From Streptomyces drozdowiczii (lineage in GTDB: Bacteria > Actinomycetota > Actinomycetes > Streptomycetales > Streptomycetaceae), in the NCBI RefSeq assembly GCF_026167665.1, contig NZ_CP098740.1:3596001-3660000 (forward strand): a DNA stretch of 64,000 bases. The letters run 5' to 3'. Both the position numbers and the translations under genes were made by a program. Shown here in pieces: positions 53,681-61,748 of the stretch (position 1 is the first letter of the stretch; the number at the start of each line of letters is the position of its first letter). The notes beneath the pieces were generated by a model. That model searched no databases. It worked only from the letters and a program-made list of their open reading frames with translations, and was not told where the DNA came from.

Positions 53681-55123
53681 TTGAGCCGCGACCGCACCCC
53701 CCGCCCCCACGACCGCTCCTCCCACTCCCGTGGCCAGAACGCCGCGGGCTCCCGCGCGGGCGGCGGCTTCCGCACCCGGGGCGCCGGCCGCTCCGCCGCC
53801 CCCGACCGCCGCTTCGGCGGGAAGGGCCGCAAGCCCGTGGCGCGGCAGGGCGAGTACGAGCTGCCGCGGACCGAGACCCCGCCGCTGCCCCCCGTCGCCG
53901 CCTTCGGCGACCTGGACCTGCCCGACGCCGTGCTGGCGGCGCTGACCGCGCAGGGCGTCACCGAGCCGTTCCCGATCCAGGCGGCGACCCTGCCGAACTC
54001 ACTGGCCGGGCGCGATGTGCTGGGCCGGGGCCGCACCGGCTCGGGCAAGACCCTCGCCTTCGGCCTCGCGGTGCTGGCGCGCACGGCGGGGCACCGCGCG
54101 GAGGCCCGGCATCCGCGCGCCCTGATCCTGGTCCCCACCCGCGAGCTGGCCCAGCAGGTGACCGCCGCGCTGACCCCGTACGCGAAGCCGCTGCGGGTGC
54201 GCCTGGCGACCGTCGTCGGCGGGATGTCGATCGGCCGCCAGACGGCCGCGCTGCGCGGGGGCACCGAGGTCGTCGTCGCCACGCCGGGCCGCCTCCAGGA
54301 CCTCATCGAGCGCGGCGACTGCGTCCTGGACCGGGTCGAGGTGACGGTGCTGGACGAGGCGGACCAGATGGCCGACCTGGGGTTCATGCCCCAGGTGACC
54401 CAGCTGCTCAACCGGATCCCGGTGGGCGGCCAGCGCATGCTGTTCTCGGCGACCCTGGACCGGGACGTCGATCTGCTCGTCCGGCGCTATCTGAACGACC
54501 CGGTCGTCCACTCGGTGGACCCGGCCGCGGGCGCCGTGACGACGATGGAGCACCATGTGCTCCACGTACGGCCGTCCGACAAGTTCGCCGTCACGACGGA
54601 GATCGCGGCGCGCGACGGGCGGGTGCTCATGTTCCTGGACACCAAGCAGGCGGTGGACGAGCTGACGGCCCATCTCCTCGACAGCGGGGTCCGGGCGGCC
54701 GGGCTGCACGGCGGGAAGGCGCAGCCGGAGCGCAACCGCACCCTGGAGCGCTTCAAGACCGGGCACGTCACGGTCCTGGTCGCGACCAACGTCGCGGCGC
54801 GCGGCATCCACATCGACCGCCTGGACCTCGTCGTCAACGTCGATCCGCCCGCCGACCCCAAGGACTACCTGCACCGGGGCGGCCGCACCGCCCGGGCCGG
54901 CGAGTCCGGCAGCGTCGTCACGCTGGTGCTGCCCAGCCAGCGCCGCGACATGACCCGGCTGATGGCCGACGCGGGCATCACCCCGCGGATCGCGGAGGTC
55001 CGCTCCGGCGGGGAGGAGCTGAGCCGGATCACCGGCGCGCGGACCCCCTCCGGCGTCCCCGTCACCATCACCGCGCCGCCGTCCGAGCGCCGGGTCAGGC
55101 CCAGAGGGCCTCGGCGAGCGTGA
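53681..55123 (+). CDS. DEAD-box RNA helicase
   Basis: A 480-residue helicase from TTG 53681 (MSRDRTPRPHDRSSHSRGQN) with AAAAGG upstream. A basic Gly/Arg-rich N-terminal tail (1-75) precedes the core: Q motif GVTEPFPIQAATLP, motif I GRTGSGKT, Ia PTRELAQQ, II VLDEADQM, III SATLD, IV MFLDTK, V TNVAARGIHIDRLDLVVNVD, VI HRGGRTARAGESG. All catalytic motifs are intact. It unwinds structured RNA, usually in cold adaptation or ribosome assembly. Its 3' end overlaps the convergent crcB gene by 29 bp. Confidence 0.93.
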   Translation: MSRDRTPRPHDRSSHSRGQNAAGSRAGGGFRTRGAGRSAAPDRRFGGKGRKPVARQGEYELPRTETPPLPPVAAFGDLDLPDAVLAALTAQGVTEPFPIQAATLPNSLAGRDVLGRGRTGSGKTLAFGLAVLARTAGHRAEARHPRALILVPTRELAQQVTAALTPYAKPLRVRLATVVGGMSIGRQTAALRGGTEVVVATPGRLQDLIERGDCVLDRVEVTVLDEADQMADLGFMPQVTQLLNRIPVGGQRMLFSATLDRDVDLLVRRYLNDPVVHSVDPAAGAVTTMEHHVLHVRPSDKFAVTTEIAARDGRVLMFLDTKQAVDELTAHLLDSGVRAAGLHGGKAQPERNRTLERFKTGHVTVLVATNVAARGIHIDRLDLVVNVDPPADPKDYLHRGGRTARAGESGSVVTLVLPSQRRDMTRLMADAGITPRIAEVRSGGEELSRITGARTPSGVPVTITAPPSERRVRPRGPRRA

Positions 55124-55469
55124 CGCCCGCGAAGGCCGCGCCGAGGCCCGCGACGACGCTCACCACGACGTTGGCCGCCGCGTAGAACCCGGCCCCGTCC
55201 TCCGCCAGCCGCAGCGTCTCGTAGCTGAACGTGGAGTACGTGGTCAGCGCCCCGCACAGCCCGGTCCCGAGCAGCAGCTGAAGATGCGAGGAGGCCGCCC
55301 CGGCCGCCACCGCGCCGGTCAGCGTGCCCAGGATCAGGCAGCCGGTCACGTTGACGGTGAACGTCCCCCACGGGAAGAGCGTGTCGTGGCGGGACTGCAC
55401 CGCCCGGTCGGTCAGGTAGCGCATCGGGGCGCCGACCGCCGCCCCGGCGATCACGAGCAGCCAGTTCAC
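55095..55469 (-). CDS. crcB: Fluoride channel subunit CrcB (Fluc), second copy
   Basis: A 124-residue four-helix protein of the Fluc family that exports fluoride by dual-topology dimers. Conserved elements are [14 protein letters not shown] (GxxxR near residue 12-17), [12 protein letters not shown] (polar Asn in helix 2) and [15 protein letters not shown] (Phe-box and central Na+ region). It is last in an overlapping operon: ATG 55469 overlaps the DUF190 stop by 4 bp. Confidence 0.92.
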   Translation of the reverse strand: MNWLLVIAGAAVGAPMRYLTDRAVQSRHDTLFPWGTFTVNVTGCLILGTLTGAVAAGAASSHLQLLLGTGLCGALTTYSTFSYETLRLAEDGAGFYAAANVVVSVVAGLGAAFAGVTLAEALWA

Positions 55470-55819
55470 TCCTGCTCCCCCTGTATCCCCGGGCTCCGTA
55501 CGATCTCGCAGGCGTCCAGCGTCACCGGGCAGCCATGGGTCAGCTCCGCGATCTCCGGCAGAAAGGCCCGTACCGCCTCCTCCGCGTCCACGATCACCAC
55601 CGCCACCGGCAGGTCCTCGCTCAGGGACAGCAGCCGCTGGGTGTGGATCATCGAGGAGGCGCCGAAGCCCTCGATGCCCCGGAAGACGCTGGCGCCGGAG
55701 AGCCCGGCGGCGTGCGCCCGGTGCACGATCTCCGTGTAGACGGGCCGGTGGTGCCAGCTGTCGGACTCGCCGACCAGCACGGTCAGCCGCAGCCCCGGTT
55801 CGGTCACGGGTGTCGTCAT
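55466..55819 (-). CDS. DUF190-family protein linked to CrcB
   Basis: A 117-residue cytosolic protein ([30 protein letters not shown]). The DUF190 signature appears in [27 protein letters not shown] and [20 protein letters not shown], a ferredoxin-like/P-II-like fold. In many actinobacteria it lies between two crcB genes and may regulate the channel. Both ends overlap the crcB genes by 4 bp (ATGA), so the three are one translational unit. Confidence 0.9.
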   Translation of the reverse strand: MTTPVTEPGLRLTVLVGESDSWHHRPVYTEIVHRAHAAGLSGASVFRGIEGFGASSMIHTQRLLSLSEDLPVAVVIVDAEEAVRAFLPEIAELTHGCPVTLDACEIVRSPGIQGEQE

Positions 55820-56235
55820 GCCTGCCTCCACGCCAGTGCGCGGCGCGTCAGCCACACCGCGCTCCACACCGCCGCGAGGGCCGCGAGCAGTGTCACTCCG
55901 AGATAGACCAGTCCGGTGCCGGCCCGGCCCTTGGACACGAGTTGTTCGATATCGACCGCGTACGTCGAGAAGGTGGTGAACCCGCCGAGGAGCCCGGTCC
56001 CGAAGAACGGTCTCACCAGCCGGTGTGCCGCCCAGACCTCGCTGATCACCACCATGAACACGCCGATGACCGCGCAGCCGGTCACGTTGACGACGAGGGT
56101 CGTCCAGGGGAAGCCGCCGGCCGCGGTGGGCCACAGCAGCCCGGCGCCGTAGCGGGCGCAGGCACCGGTCGCGCCGCCGAGCGCGACCACGGCGACGACC
56201 GCGGTCTGCGGGTTCTTCGTGAGGATGCCGGGCAT
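55816..56235 (-). CDS. crcB: Fluoride channel subunit CrcB (Fluc), first copy
   Basis: A 139-residue four-helix Fluc protein, ATG 56235 after TAGGAG. It has [15 protein letters not shown] (GxxxR), [16 protein letters not shown] and [21 protein letters not shown]. With the 55095 copy it may form a heterodimer with fixed opposite topology instead of a dual-topology homodimer. The N-terminus is slightly longer than usual. No fluoride riboswitch could be recognised in the 267 bp upstream. Confidence 0.92.
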   Translation of the reverse strand: MPGILTKNPQTAVVAVVALGGATGACARYGAGLLWPTAAGGFPWTTLVVNVTGCAVIGVFMVVISEVWAAHRLVRPFFGTGLLGGFTTFSTYAVDIEQLVSKGRAGTGLVYLGVTLLAALAAVWSAVWLTRRALAWRQA

Positions 56236-56502
56236 ACGTCTCCTACCTGCCGGGGCGCCCGCCGGATACGGGCGCGCGTCTGCGCAAGTAGGGACCGTTG
56301 GCGGGCGTTTCACCGTCCGCGGTTCGGGTACGGCGGGCCCCACCGCCGCGCGGGGACCGGCGCACCGGTCCGCTGCTTCCCCCAGGATATCGCCGGAGCG
56401 GCCCCGTCCGGACGCGGCCCGGGGCTATTCCCCACCCGGGCCGATTTCACCCGATCGGCCACCTCATCTGCGGGCCGGGCGGGATAGCCGCAGGGTGGAG
56501 CC

Positions 56503-57279
56503 ATGTGGCCCCACCGAATATGGCTGGGTGCCGCGGTCCTCCCGCTGGCTCTGCTGGTGCCGCGGGACGCCCCGGTGCCCCACATCCTGGCCGAGCCGCC
56601 CGCCGCCCCGCGCACCCGGGCGGTGGCCGCGCCGCAGCCCGTGATCGTCAGCAGGACGGCCTGGCACGCGGACGAGTCCATCGTCCGGGAACGTGCCGCC
56701 TACACGGGCGCCGTCCGCGCGGTCTTCGTCCACCACACGGGCGAGACGAACGACTACGACTGCGCCGAGGCGCCCGAGCTGATCCGGAACGTCGAGGAGG
56801 CCCACATCAAGGGCCGCGGCTGGGACGACATCGGCTACAACTTCCTGGTCGACCGGTGCGGCACGATCTACGAGGGCCGGGCCGGCGGCATCACGCGCTC
56901 GGTGCGCGGCGCCCACACCACCGGCTTCAACGCCGACAGCGTGGGCATCGCGGTCCTCGGCGACTACCGCGACGGCGAGAAGGTCCCGGCCCCCGTGGTC
57001 CGGGCGCTGGCCTCGATCGCGGCCTGGAAGCTGCGCCCCGGCGAGGACCCGCGCGGCAAGGTGAAGCTGCGCTCGACCAACGACGCCAGCCGCTACCCCA
57101 AGGGCGAGGTGGCCGTGCTGAACGTCATCTCCGGCCACCGCGACACCTACCAGACGAGCTGCCCCGGCCAGGCGCTGTACGACGAGCTGCCAGAGATCCG
57201 GTCCATGGCGGCGGCCATGCGCACGGCGGCCGAGCGCGAGGGGGAGGCGAACACGGAGGACGCGGGCAATACGCACTAG
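56503..57279 (+). CDS. Secreted N-acetylmuramoyl-L-alanine amidase (PGRP/Amidase_2)
   Basis: A 258-residue protein whose N-terminal segment (MWPHRIWLGAAVLPLALLVPRD) looks like a signal peptide. The amidase domain (about 50-245) shows the zinc ligands in VFVHHTGETNDYDC, GWDDIGYNFLVD and ISGHRDTYQTSCPGQALY: the His, His and Cys of active peptidoglycan amidases are all present. It should cleave the muramoyl-L-alanine bond of peptidoglycan outside the membrane. Its stop codon lies inside the left arm of the inverted repeat before the GNAT gene. Confidence 0.92.
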   Translation: MWPHRIWLGAAVLPLALLVPRDAPVPHILAEPPAAPRTRAVAAPQPVIVSRTAWHADESIVRERAAYTGAVRAVFVHHTGETNDYDCAEAPELIRNVEEAHIKGRGWDDIGYNFLVDRCGTIYEGRAGGITRSVRGAHTTGFNADSVGIAVLGDYRDGEKVPAPVVRALASIAAWKLRPGEDPRGKVKLRSTNDASRYPKGEVAVLNVISGHRDTYQTSCPGQALYDELPEIRSMAAAMRTAAEREGEANTEDAGNTH

Positions 57280-57307
57280 TGCATAAACTGTTTGACGCTA
57301 GTGCGTA
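57270..57307. promoter_or_regulatory. Inverted repeat operator over the GNAT promoter
   Basis: TACGCACTAG (57270-57279) and CTAGTGCGTA (57298-57307) are perfect complements 18 bp apart. The right arm lies between the -35 and -10 boxes of the GNAT promoter, a position suited to a repressor site. Confidence 0.6.
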
Positions 57308-57319
57308 CGAGGGTAGGCT
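57292..57319 (+). promoter_or_regulatory. GNAT gene promoter, leaderless
   Basis: TTGACG (57292-57297) and TAGGCT (57314-57319), 16 bp apart, match a housekeeping sigma promoter. The -10 ends 6 bases before ATG 57326, so the mRNA should begin at the start codon. Confidence 0.7.
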
Positions 57320-57325
57320 GAGGGC

Positions 57326-57910
57326 ATGACCGCCACGCGCCCCCTCCCCGTGACCCTGACCGGCCGCCATGTCCGCGTCGAACCGCTCGCCACCGCCCAC
57401 CTGGACGACCTCTTCGCCGCCGGCGGGGACGACGACGAGGTCTGGCGCTGGCTCGGCGGCCCGGTGCCCCGCACCCGCCAGGACATGGAGGCCGCGCTCG
57501 CCGCCATGCTCGCCAACGCCTCGTACGTCCCGTTCGCCGTCGTCCACCGGGCCACCGGGCGGGCCATCGGCTGGACGTCCTTCCTCGACATCGACGTGGA
57601 GCACGAGCGCCTGGAGATCGGCTCGACCTGGTACGGCCGCGCGTACTGGCGGACCGCCGTCAACACGGAGACCAAGCTGCTCCTGCTCACCCACGCCTTC
57701 GAGGACCTGGGCATGGGCCGCGTCCAGCTGAAGACCGACCACCTCAACGAGCGCTCCCAGAAGGCGATAGCCCGCCTCGGCGCCCGCCACGAGGGCGTCC
57801 TGCGCCGCCACCGCCGCCGCCCGGACGGGAGTTGGCGCGACACGGTGTACTTCTCGCTGCTCGCGGACGAGTGGCCGGAGGCGAAGGCGCGCCTGGCGGA
57901 ACGGCTCTGA
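57326..57910 (+). CDS. GNAT acetyltransferase (RimJ/RimL-like)
   Basis: A 194-residue protein of the Acetyltransf_3 type (MTATRPLPVTLTGRHVRVEPL). The acetyl-CoA site is expected around GRAYWRTAVNTETKLLLLTHAFEDLGMGRVQLKTD. The classical C-terminal NERSQKAIARLGARHEGVLRRHRRRPDGSWRDTVYFSLL is that of RimJ/RimL-like N-acetyltransferases. The acceptor (protein N-terminus, antibiotic or small molecule) is unknown. Leaderless translation is predicted from a strong promoter that carries an inverted repeat. Confidence 0.9.
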   Translation: MTATRPLPVTLTGRHVRVEPLATAHLDDLFAAGGDDDEVWRWLGGPVPRTRQDMEAALAAMLANASYVPFAVVHRATGRAIGWTSFLDIDVEHERLEIGSTWYGRAYWRTAVNTETKLLLLTHAFEDLGMGRVQLKTDHLNERSQKAIARLGARHEGVLRRHRRRPDGSWRDTVYFSLLADEWPEAKARLAERL

Positions 57911-57917
57911 CGGCCAG

Positions 57918-58334
57918 TCAGGCGGGGTGCGGGACCGGGGCGGTGCGCGCCGGGCTTGTCTCGCGAAGCACCAGTACCCCGGTGGCCGCGATGAACGCGC
58001 TGGTCAGTCCATGGATGCCGAACGCGGCGGAGAGCGGTCCGCCGTGGGCCAGCACATTGATCATGTCGCCGAACGGGGCGACCGCCTCCATCAGCAGGAC
58101 CAGTCCCAGGGCGCGGCGGTGGCCCGTGATCAGCAGGACGCCGATGACCAGACCCATGGCCAGCTCCCGGGTGCCCTTCATGATCAGGAACCCGTCCCCG
58201 TTTCCGGAGGGCCAGGTGGGCAGGCCGACCCCGTGCGTGGACGCCTCGGGGGCCAGGACGAAGGTCAGCCCGAGGTAGAGGACGAACAGCGTGCAGACGG
58301 TGATCAAGGCGGTGTTGACGTTCTTCAGTGACAT
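57918..58334 (-). CDS. DUF4267-like four-helix membrane protein
   Basis: A 138-residue protein, ATG 58334 preceded by GGAGAAG (MSLKNVNTALITVCTLFVLYLGL). Four hydrophobic helices are visible (TALITVCTLFVLYLGLTFVL, MGLVIGVLLITG, ALGLVLLMEAVAPFGDMINVL, HGLTSAFIAATGVLVL). The motif KGTRELAMG fits the DUF4267 group of small membrane proteins of unknown role. Downstream of a VOC gene on the same strand (32-bp gap), so it belongs to the operon facing the divergent TetR regulator. Confidence 0.8.
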   Translation of the reverse strand: MSLKNVNTALITVCTLFVLYLGLTFVLAPEASTHGVGLPTWPSGNGDGFLIMKGTRELAMGLVIGVLLITGHRRALGLVLLMEAVAPFGDMINVLAHGGPLSAAFGIHGLTSAFIAATGVLVLRETSPARTAPVPHPA

Positions 58335-58366
58335 GGCGCTTCTCCGTCGTTCGGGTGCGGCGGTGG

Positions 58367-58756
58367 TCATCGGCGCTCGGTGTCGCCCGGCGTGAGGATC
58401 TCCATCAGGTGCCCGTCGGGGTCGCGGAAGTAGGTGCCCCGGCGGCCCGGGACCTGCCTGCTCTCGTAGATCCGCCCGGCCTCCCGGCATGCGGGGTCGG
58501 CGTAGTGGGTGATCCCGCCGTCCCGGATACGGGCGAACGCGGCGTCGAATTCCCGCTCGCCGACCATGAACGCGTAGTGGTGCGGCTCGAATCGCTCTGC
58601 CCGGTCGTAGTCCAGGGTCACCCGGTTCGACAGCCTGACCGGGGTGAAGTGCGCCAGCGGGGGATCGACGTCCAGGCCGAGGACGCCGGCCAGGAAGTGC
58701 GCCGAGACCTCCGGATCACGGGCCGGAACGATGGTGTGGTTGAGCTCCACGGACAT
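58367..58756 (-). CDS. VOC-family protein under TetR control
   Basis: A 129-residue protein with both VOC half-domains (MSVELNHTIVPARDPEVSAHFLAGVLGLDVD and HYAFMVGEREFDAAFARIRDGG...TYFRDPDGHLMEILTPG). The metal-ligand positions His7 and terminal Glu (LMEI) are present, so a metal-dependent dioxygenase, isomerase or resistance protein is possible. First gene of a two-gene operon divergent from TetR; two copies of a 23-bp operator lie between. Confidence 0.87.
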   Translation of the reverse strand: MSVELNHTIVPARDPEVSAHFLAGVLGLDVDPPLAHFTPVRLSNRVTLDYDRAERFEPHHYAFMVGEREFDAAFARIRDGGITHYADPACREAGRIYESRQVPGRRGTYFRDPDGHLMEILTPGDTERR

Positions 58757-58792
58757 GGTGGTCCCCTCTCAGGGGTGCGGTCGCGCCGCTTT

Positions 58793-58877
58793 GCCAACAG
58801 TTGTTGGCCAACGCGTGTTGGCTAACGTAGGACCCCGCTTCTGGTATGTCAACGGTTGTTGGCCTACGCTCGTTGGC
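58793..58877. promoter_or_regulatory. TetR operator region with two 23-bp direct repeats
   Basis: GTTGTTGGCC-ACGC-GTTGGC-type sites at 58800-58822 and 58855-58877 differ at three positions. Each contains GCCAAC/GTTGGC half-sites, and the first is extended to the palindrome-like GCCAACAGTTGTTGGC (58793-58808). The second covers the region from the TetR -10 (TACGCT, 58865-58870) to its start codon. Confidence 0.65.
58865..58870 (+). promoter_or_regulatory. -10 element for a leaderless TetR transcript
   Basis: TACGCT ends 7 bases before ATG 58878 without any ribosome-binding site between, and it lies inside an operator copy, suggesting autorepression. Confidence 0.5.
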
Positions 58878-59459
58878 ATGACCGGCACCACGGAGAACCA
58901 GCAGGGCGCGCGGCGTTCCGACGCCACCCGCGCCGCGATCCTCGCCGCGGCCCGCGCGCGGTTCGCGGCCGACGGCTATCAGAAGGCGACCATCCGGGCC
59001 ATCGCGGGGGACGCGAACATCGACCCGTCGATGGTGATGCGCTACTACGGCAACAAGGCGGGCCTGTTCGCGGCGGCCGTCGCCATCGACCCCGGACTGC
59101 CCGGCCTGCCCCTCGAACCGCACGACGAGATCGGCCGCACGCTGGTGCGCCACTTCCTCACCCTCTGGGAGGAGAACGGCGAACTGACCGCGCTGCTGCG
59201 AGTCGGCTCCACCGATCCGGCCGCCGCCGAGCGCATGCAGACCGTGCTGCGCGACCAGCTCATCCCGCTGGCCGGCCGCCTCGGCCACGGCCCCGAACAG
59301 GCCGCGACACGGGCAGCGTTGTGCGCCTCGGCGGTGCTGGGACTCGCGCTGACGCGTTACGTACTGCGCTTCCCGGCGAGCGTGGCGCTCGACCGGGACG
59401 AGATCGTGGACTGGCTCGGGGCCACCGTCCAGCGCTACCTCACCGCGCCCGAGCCCTAG
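58878..59459 (+). CDS. TetR-family repressor
   Basis: A 193-residue regulator (MTGTTENQQGARRSDATRAAIL). The N-terminal helix-turn-helix is RAAILAAARARFAADGYQKATIRAIAGDANIDPSMVMRYYGNKAGLF. The C-terminal ligand/dimer domain includes HFLTLWEENGELTALLRVGSTDP and ASAVLGLALTRYVLRFP, typical of the TetR_C_17-like group. It likely represses the divergent VOC/DUF4267 operon and itself through the repeats at 58793-58877. The ligand is unknown. A terminator-like hairpin follows. Confidence 0.92.
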   Translation: MTGTTENQQGARRSDATRAAILAAARARFAADGYQKATIRAIAGDANIDPSMVMRYYGNKAGLFAAAVAIDPGLPGLPLEPHDEIGRTLVRHFLTLWEENGELTALLRVGSTDPAAAERMQTVLRDQLIPLAGRLGHGPEQAATRAALCASAVLGLALTRYVLRFPASVALDRDEIVDWLGATVQRYLTAPEP

Positions 59460-59473
59460 GGCCTGTCCGGGCC

Positions 59474-59497
59474 GGGGTCCACCGACCGGTGGACCCC
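59474..59497. terminator. Hairpin downstream of TetR
   Basis: GGGGTCCACC (59474-59483), loop GACC, GGTGGACCCC (59488-59497): a perfect 10-bp stem 15 bp after the stop. An operator for the MMPL gene is the alternative. Confidence 0.65.
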
Positions 59498-59544
59498 CGG
59501 TTCCACCGGTCGAGGCTGCCGGGCGCACCCCCCTCCCAAACAGC

Positions 59545-61743
59545 ATGGAGGGCATGAGACTTCGACCCGTACACATGGCCCGGTGGAGCGCCCGGCACCC
59601 CTGGCGCGCGATCACCGGATGGTTCCTCTTCGTCCTGCTCTGCCTCGGAGCCGGCATCGCGGCGGGCTCCAACGCCGCCACCACCAAGGACTTCTGGGTC
59701 GGCGAGGCCGGTCACGCCGAGTCGATGGCCACCGACGCCGGCCTCCAGCGCCGCCCCACCGAACACATCCTGATCCGCTCCGCCTCCGGCCCCCTGGACA
59801 CCGCCCGCGCGAACGAGGCCGCCCGCCAACTCACCGCCCGCATGCGGGCCCTGGACGAGGTACGCGCGGTGGAGGCGCCGGTCCCCTCCGCGGACGGCAC
59901 CGCCCTGCGGGTCAGCGTCGTCATGCAGGGCGCCGAGCTGGACGGCAAGAAGAACGTCGTCCCGCTCCTCGCGGAGACCGCCGAGGTGGCCGACGCCCAC
60001 CCCGAACTCGTCGTCGAGGAGACCGGCTCTCCGGCCATCAGCAAGGGCGTCAACGACCAGCGCGGCGACGACCTCGCGCTCTCCGAACGGCTCTCCCTGC
60101 CGGTCACGCTCGTCATCCTGCTGGCCGTCTTCGGCTCGGTCGTCATGGCCGGGGTGCCGCTGCTGCTGGCGCTCTCCTCCATCGCCGCGACGATGGGCCT
60201 GTCCATGCTGGCCTCGCACCTGCTGCCCGACCCGGGCGTCGGCACCAACATGATCCTGCTCATGGGCCTCGCGGTCGGCGTCGACTACACCCTCTTCTAC
60301 CTCAAGCGCGAACGCGAGGAACGGGCCCGCGCGGGCGGCCGCCTCGGCCCCGAGGCCCTGGTGGAGCTGGCGGCGGCGACCGCCGGCCGGGCCGTGGTGG
60401 TCTCCGGGCTCGCGGTGATCGTCTGCACCGCGACCCTCTACCTCGCCACGGACGTCATCTTCTCCTCGCTGGCCACCGGCACGATCCTGGTCGTCGCCGT
60501 GGCCGTGCTCAGCTCGCTCACCGTGCTCCCCGCCCTGCTGGTCAAGCTGGGCCACCGCGCCGAACGCCGCGCCGCCCGGAAGGCCGCCCGCCGGGCGAAG
60601 CGCGGTGCCCCGGTCACCACCAAGCGCCCGAAGCCCGAGAACGGCCGGATCTTCACCGCCCTCCTGCGCCCCGCGCAGCGCCACCCCGTGGCCACCCTGT
60701 GCGCCTCGGTCCTGGTCATGCTCGCCATCGCCGCGCCCGCCCTGGGCCTCAAGCTCGTCGACCCCGGCAAGGACACCTTCTCCCGCTCGATCCCGGCCAT
60801 GCAGGTGTACGACCGGCTGACTGCGGCCTACCCCGAACTCCTCGTGAAACACGAGGTGGTGACCCGTACGAGCCCCGACCGGGCGCCCGAGGCCAGGGCG
60901 GCGCTGACCGAGCTCGGGCGGCGCGCCCAGGCCGACCCGCTCTTCGCCCGCACCGGGAAGCCCGTCCTGCGCACCTCCGCCGACGGCCGGGTCACCGTGC
61001 TCGAACTCGCCGTCCCGCACCCCGCGCCCTCCGACGAGGCCATCGCGTCCCTGGACCACCTGCGCGACCGCTACATCCCCGCCACCGTCGGCAAGCTGGC
61101 CGGCGCCGACACGGCGGTCAGCGGTGACGTGGCACGCGGACAGGACTACGTGCACCACGAACGCGGCAAACTGCCGCTGGTGATCGGCTTCCTGCTGCTG
61201 TTCACCTTCGTCACGACCGCGGTCGCCTTCCGCTCGGCGGCCATCGGCCTGATCGGCGTCGTCCTCAACCTGCTCTCGGCAGCCGCCGCGCTCGGCGCGC
61301 TCGTCCTCGTCTTCCAGGGCACCTGGGCCGAAGGACTGCTGGACTTCGACTCGCTCGGCGCCATCGCCTCCCGCGTCCCGCTCTTCCTCTTCGTGCTGCT
61401 CTTCGGCCTCTCGATGGACTACCAGGTCTTCGTCGTCAGCCGGATCAAGGAGGCCATGGACCACGGCATGACGGCCCGGGAGGCCGTCCTCGAAGGCATC
61501 GCCCGCTCGGCGAAGGTCGTCACGAGCGCCGCCCTCGTCATGGTCACGATCTTCGCGGCCTTCGTCTTCCTGCACCTCACGGAGATGAAGCAGATGGGCT
61601 TCTGCCTCGCGGTCGCGGTCCTGCTGGACGCCGTGGTGATCCGGATGATGATCCTGCCGTCGCTCCTGCTGCTCCTCGGCGAACGCGCCTGGCCCCGGAA
61701 GCGCCAAGCCACAGTCGCCGCCGAACCCCTCCCCGTAGGCTGA
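59545..61743 (+). CDS. MMPL-family (RND-type) exporter
   Basis: A 732-residue membrane protein with two halves, each one helix, an extracytoplasmic domain and five helices. First half: HPWRAITGWFLFVLLCLGAGIA, then after about residue 185 LPVTLVILLAVFGSVVMAGVPLLLAL, MILLMGLAVGVDYTLFYLKREREERARG-like MMPL motif, and VVVSGLAVIVCTATL. Second half: HPVATLCASVLVMLAIAAPALG, LPLVIGFLLLFTFVTTAVAF, LLFGLSMDYQVFVVSRIKEAMDHG. GVDYTLF and SMDYQVF carry the proton-relay Asp-Tyr pairs. Substrates may be lipids or drugs. The start is ATG 59545; ATG 59554 is possible. A two-component system follows 5 bp later. Confidence 0.9.
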   Translation: MEGMRLRPVHMARWSARHPWRAITGWFLFVLLCLGAGIAAGSNAATTKDFWVGEAGHAESMATDAGLQRRPTEHILIRSASGPLDTARANEAARQLTARMRALDEVRAVEAPVPSADGTALRVSVVMQGAELDGKKNVVPLLAETAEVADAHPELVVEETGSPAISKGVNDQRGDDLALSERLSLPVTLVILLAVFGSVVMAGVPLLLALSSIAATMGLSMLASHLLPDPGVGTNMILLMGLAVGVDYTLFYLKREREERARAGGRLGPEALVELAAATAGRAVVVSGLAVIVCTATLYLATDVIFSSLATGTILVVAVAVLSSLTVLPALLVKLGHRAERRAARKAARRAKRGAPVTTKRPKPENGRIFTALLRPAQRHPVATLCASVLVMLAIAAPALGLKLVDPGKDTFSRSIPAMQVYDRLTAAYPELLVKHEVVTRTSPDRAPEARAALTELGRRAQADPLFARTGKPVLRTSADGRVTVLELAVPHPAPSDEAIASLDHLRDRYIPATVGKLAGADTAVSGDVARGQDYVHHERGKLPLVIGFLLLFTFVTTAVAFRSAAIGLIGVVLNLLSAAAALGALVLVFQGTWAEGLLDFDSLGAIASRVPLFLFVLLFGLSMDYQVFVVSRIKEAMDHGMTAREAVLEGIARSAKVVTSAALVMVTIFAAFVFLHLTEMKQMGFCLAVAVLLDAVVIRMMILPSLLLLLGERAWPRKRQATVAAEPLPVG
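61736..61741 (+). promoter_or_regulatory. -10 element within the MMPL stop region for a leaderless kinase transcript
   Basis: TAGGCT, overlapping the end of the MMPL gene, ends 7 bases before ATG 61749. It may provide separate expression of the kinase and regulator from the exporter. Confidence 0.45.
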
Positions 61744-61748
61744 CGGAC

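Noticed and set aside
56236..56502. Fluoride riboswitch upstream of the crcB operon
   Set aside because: I could not match the conserved core elements by eye; a covariance search is needed before claiming one.
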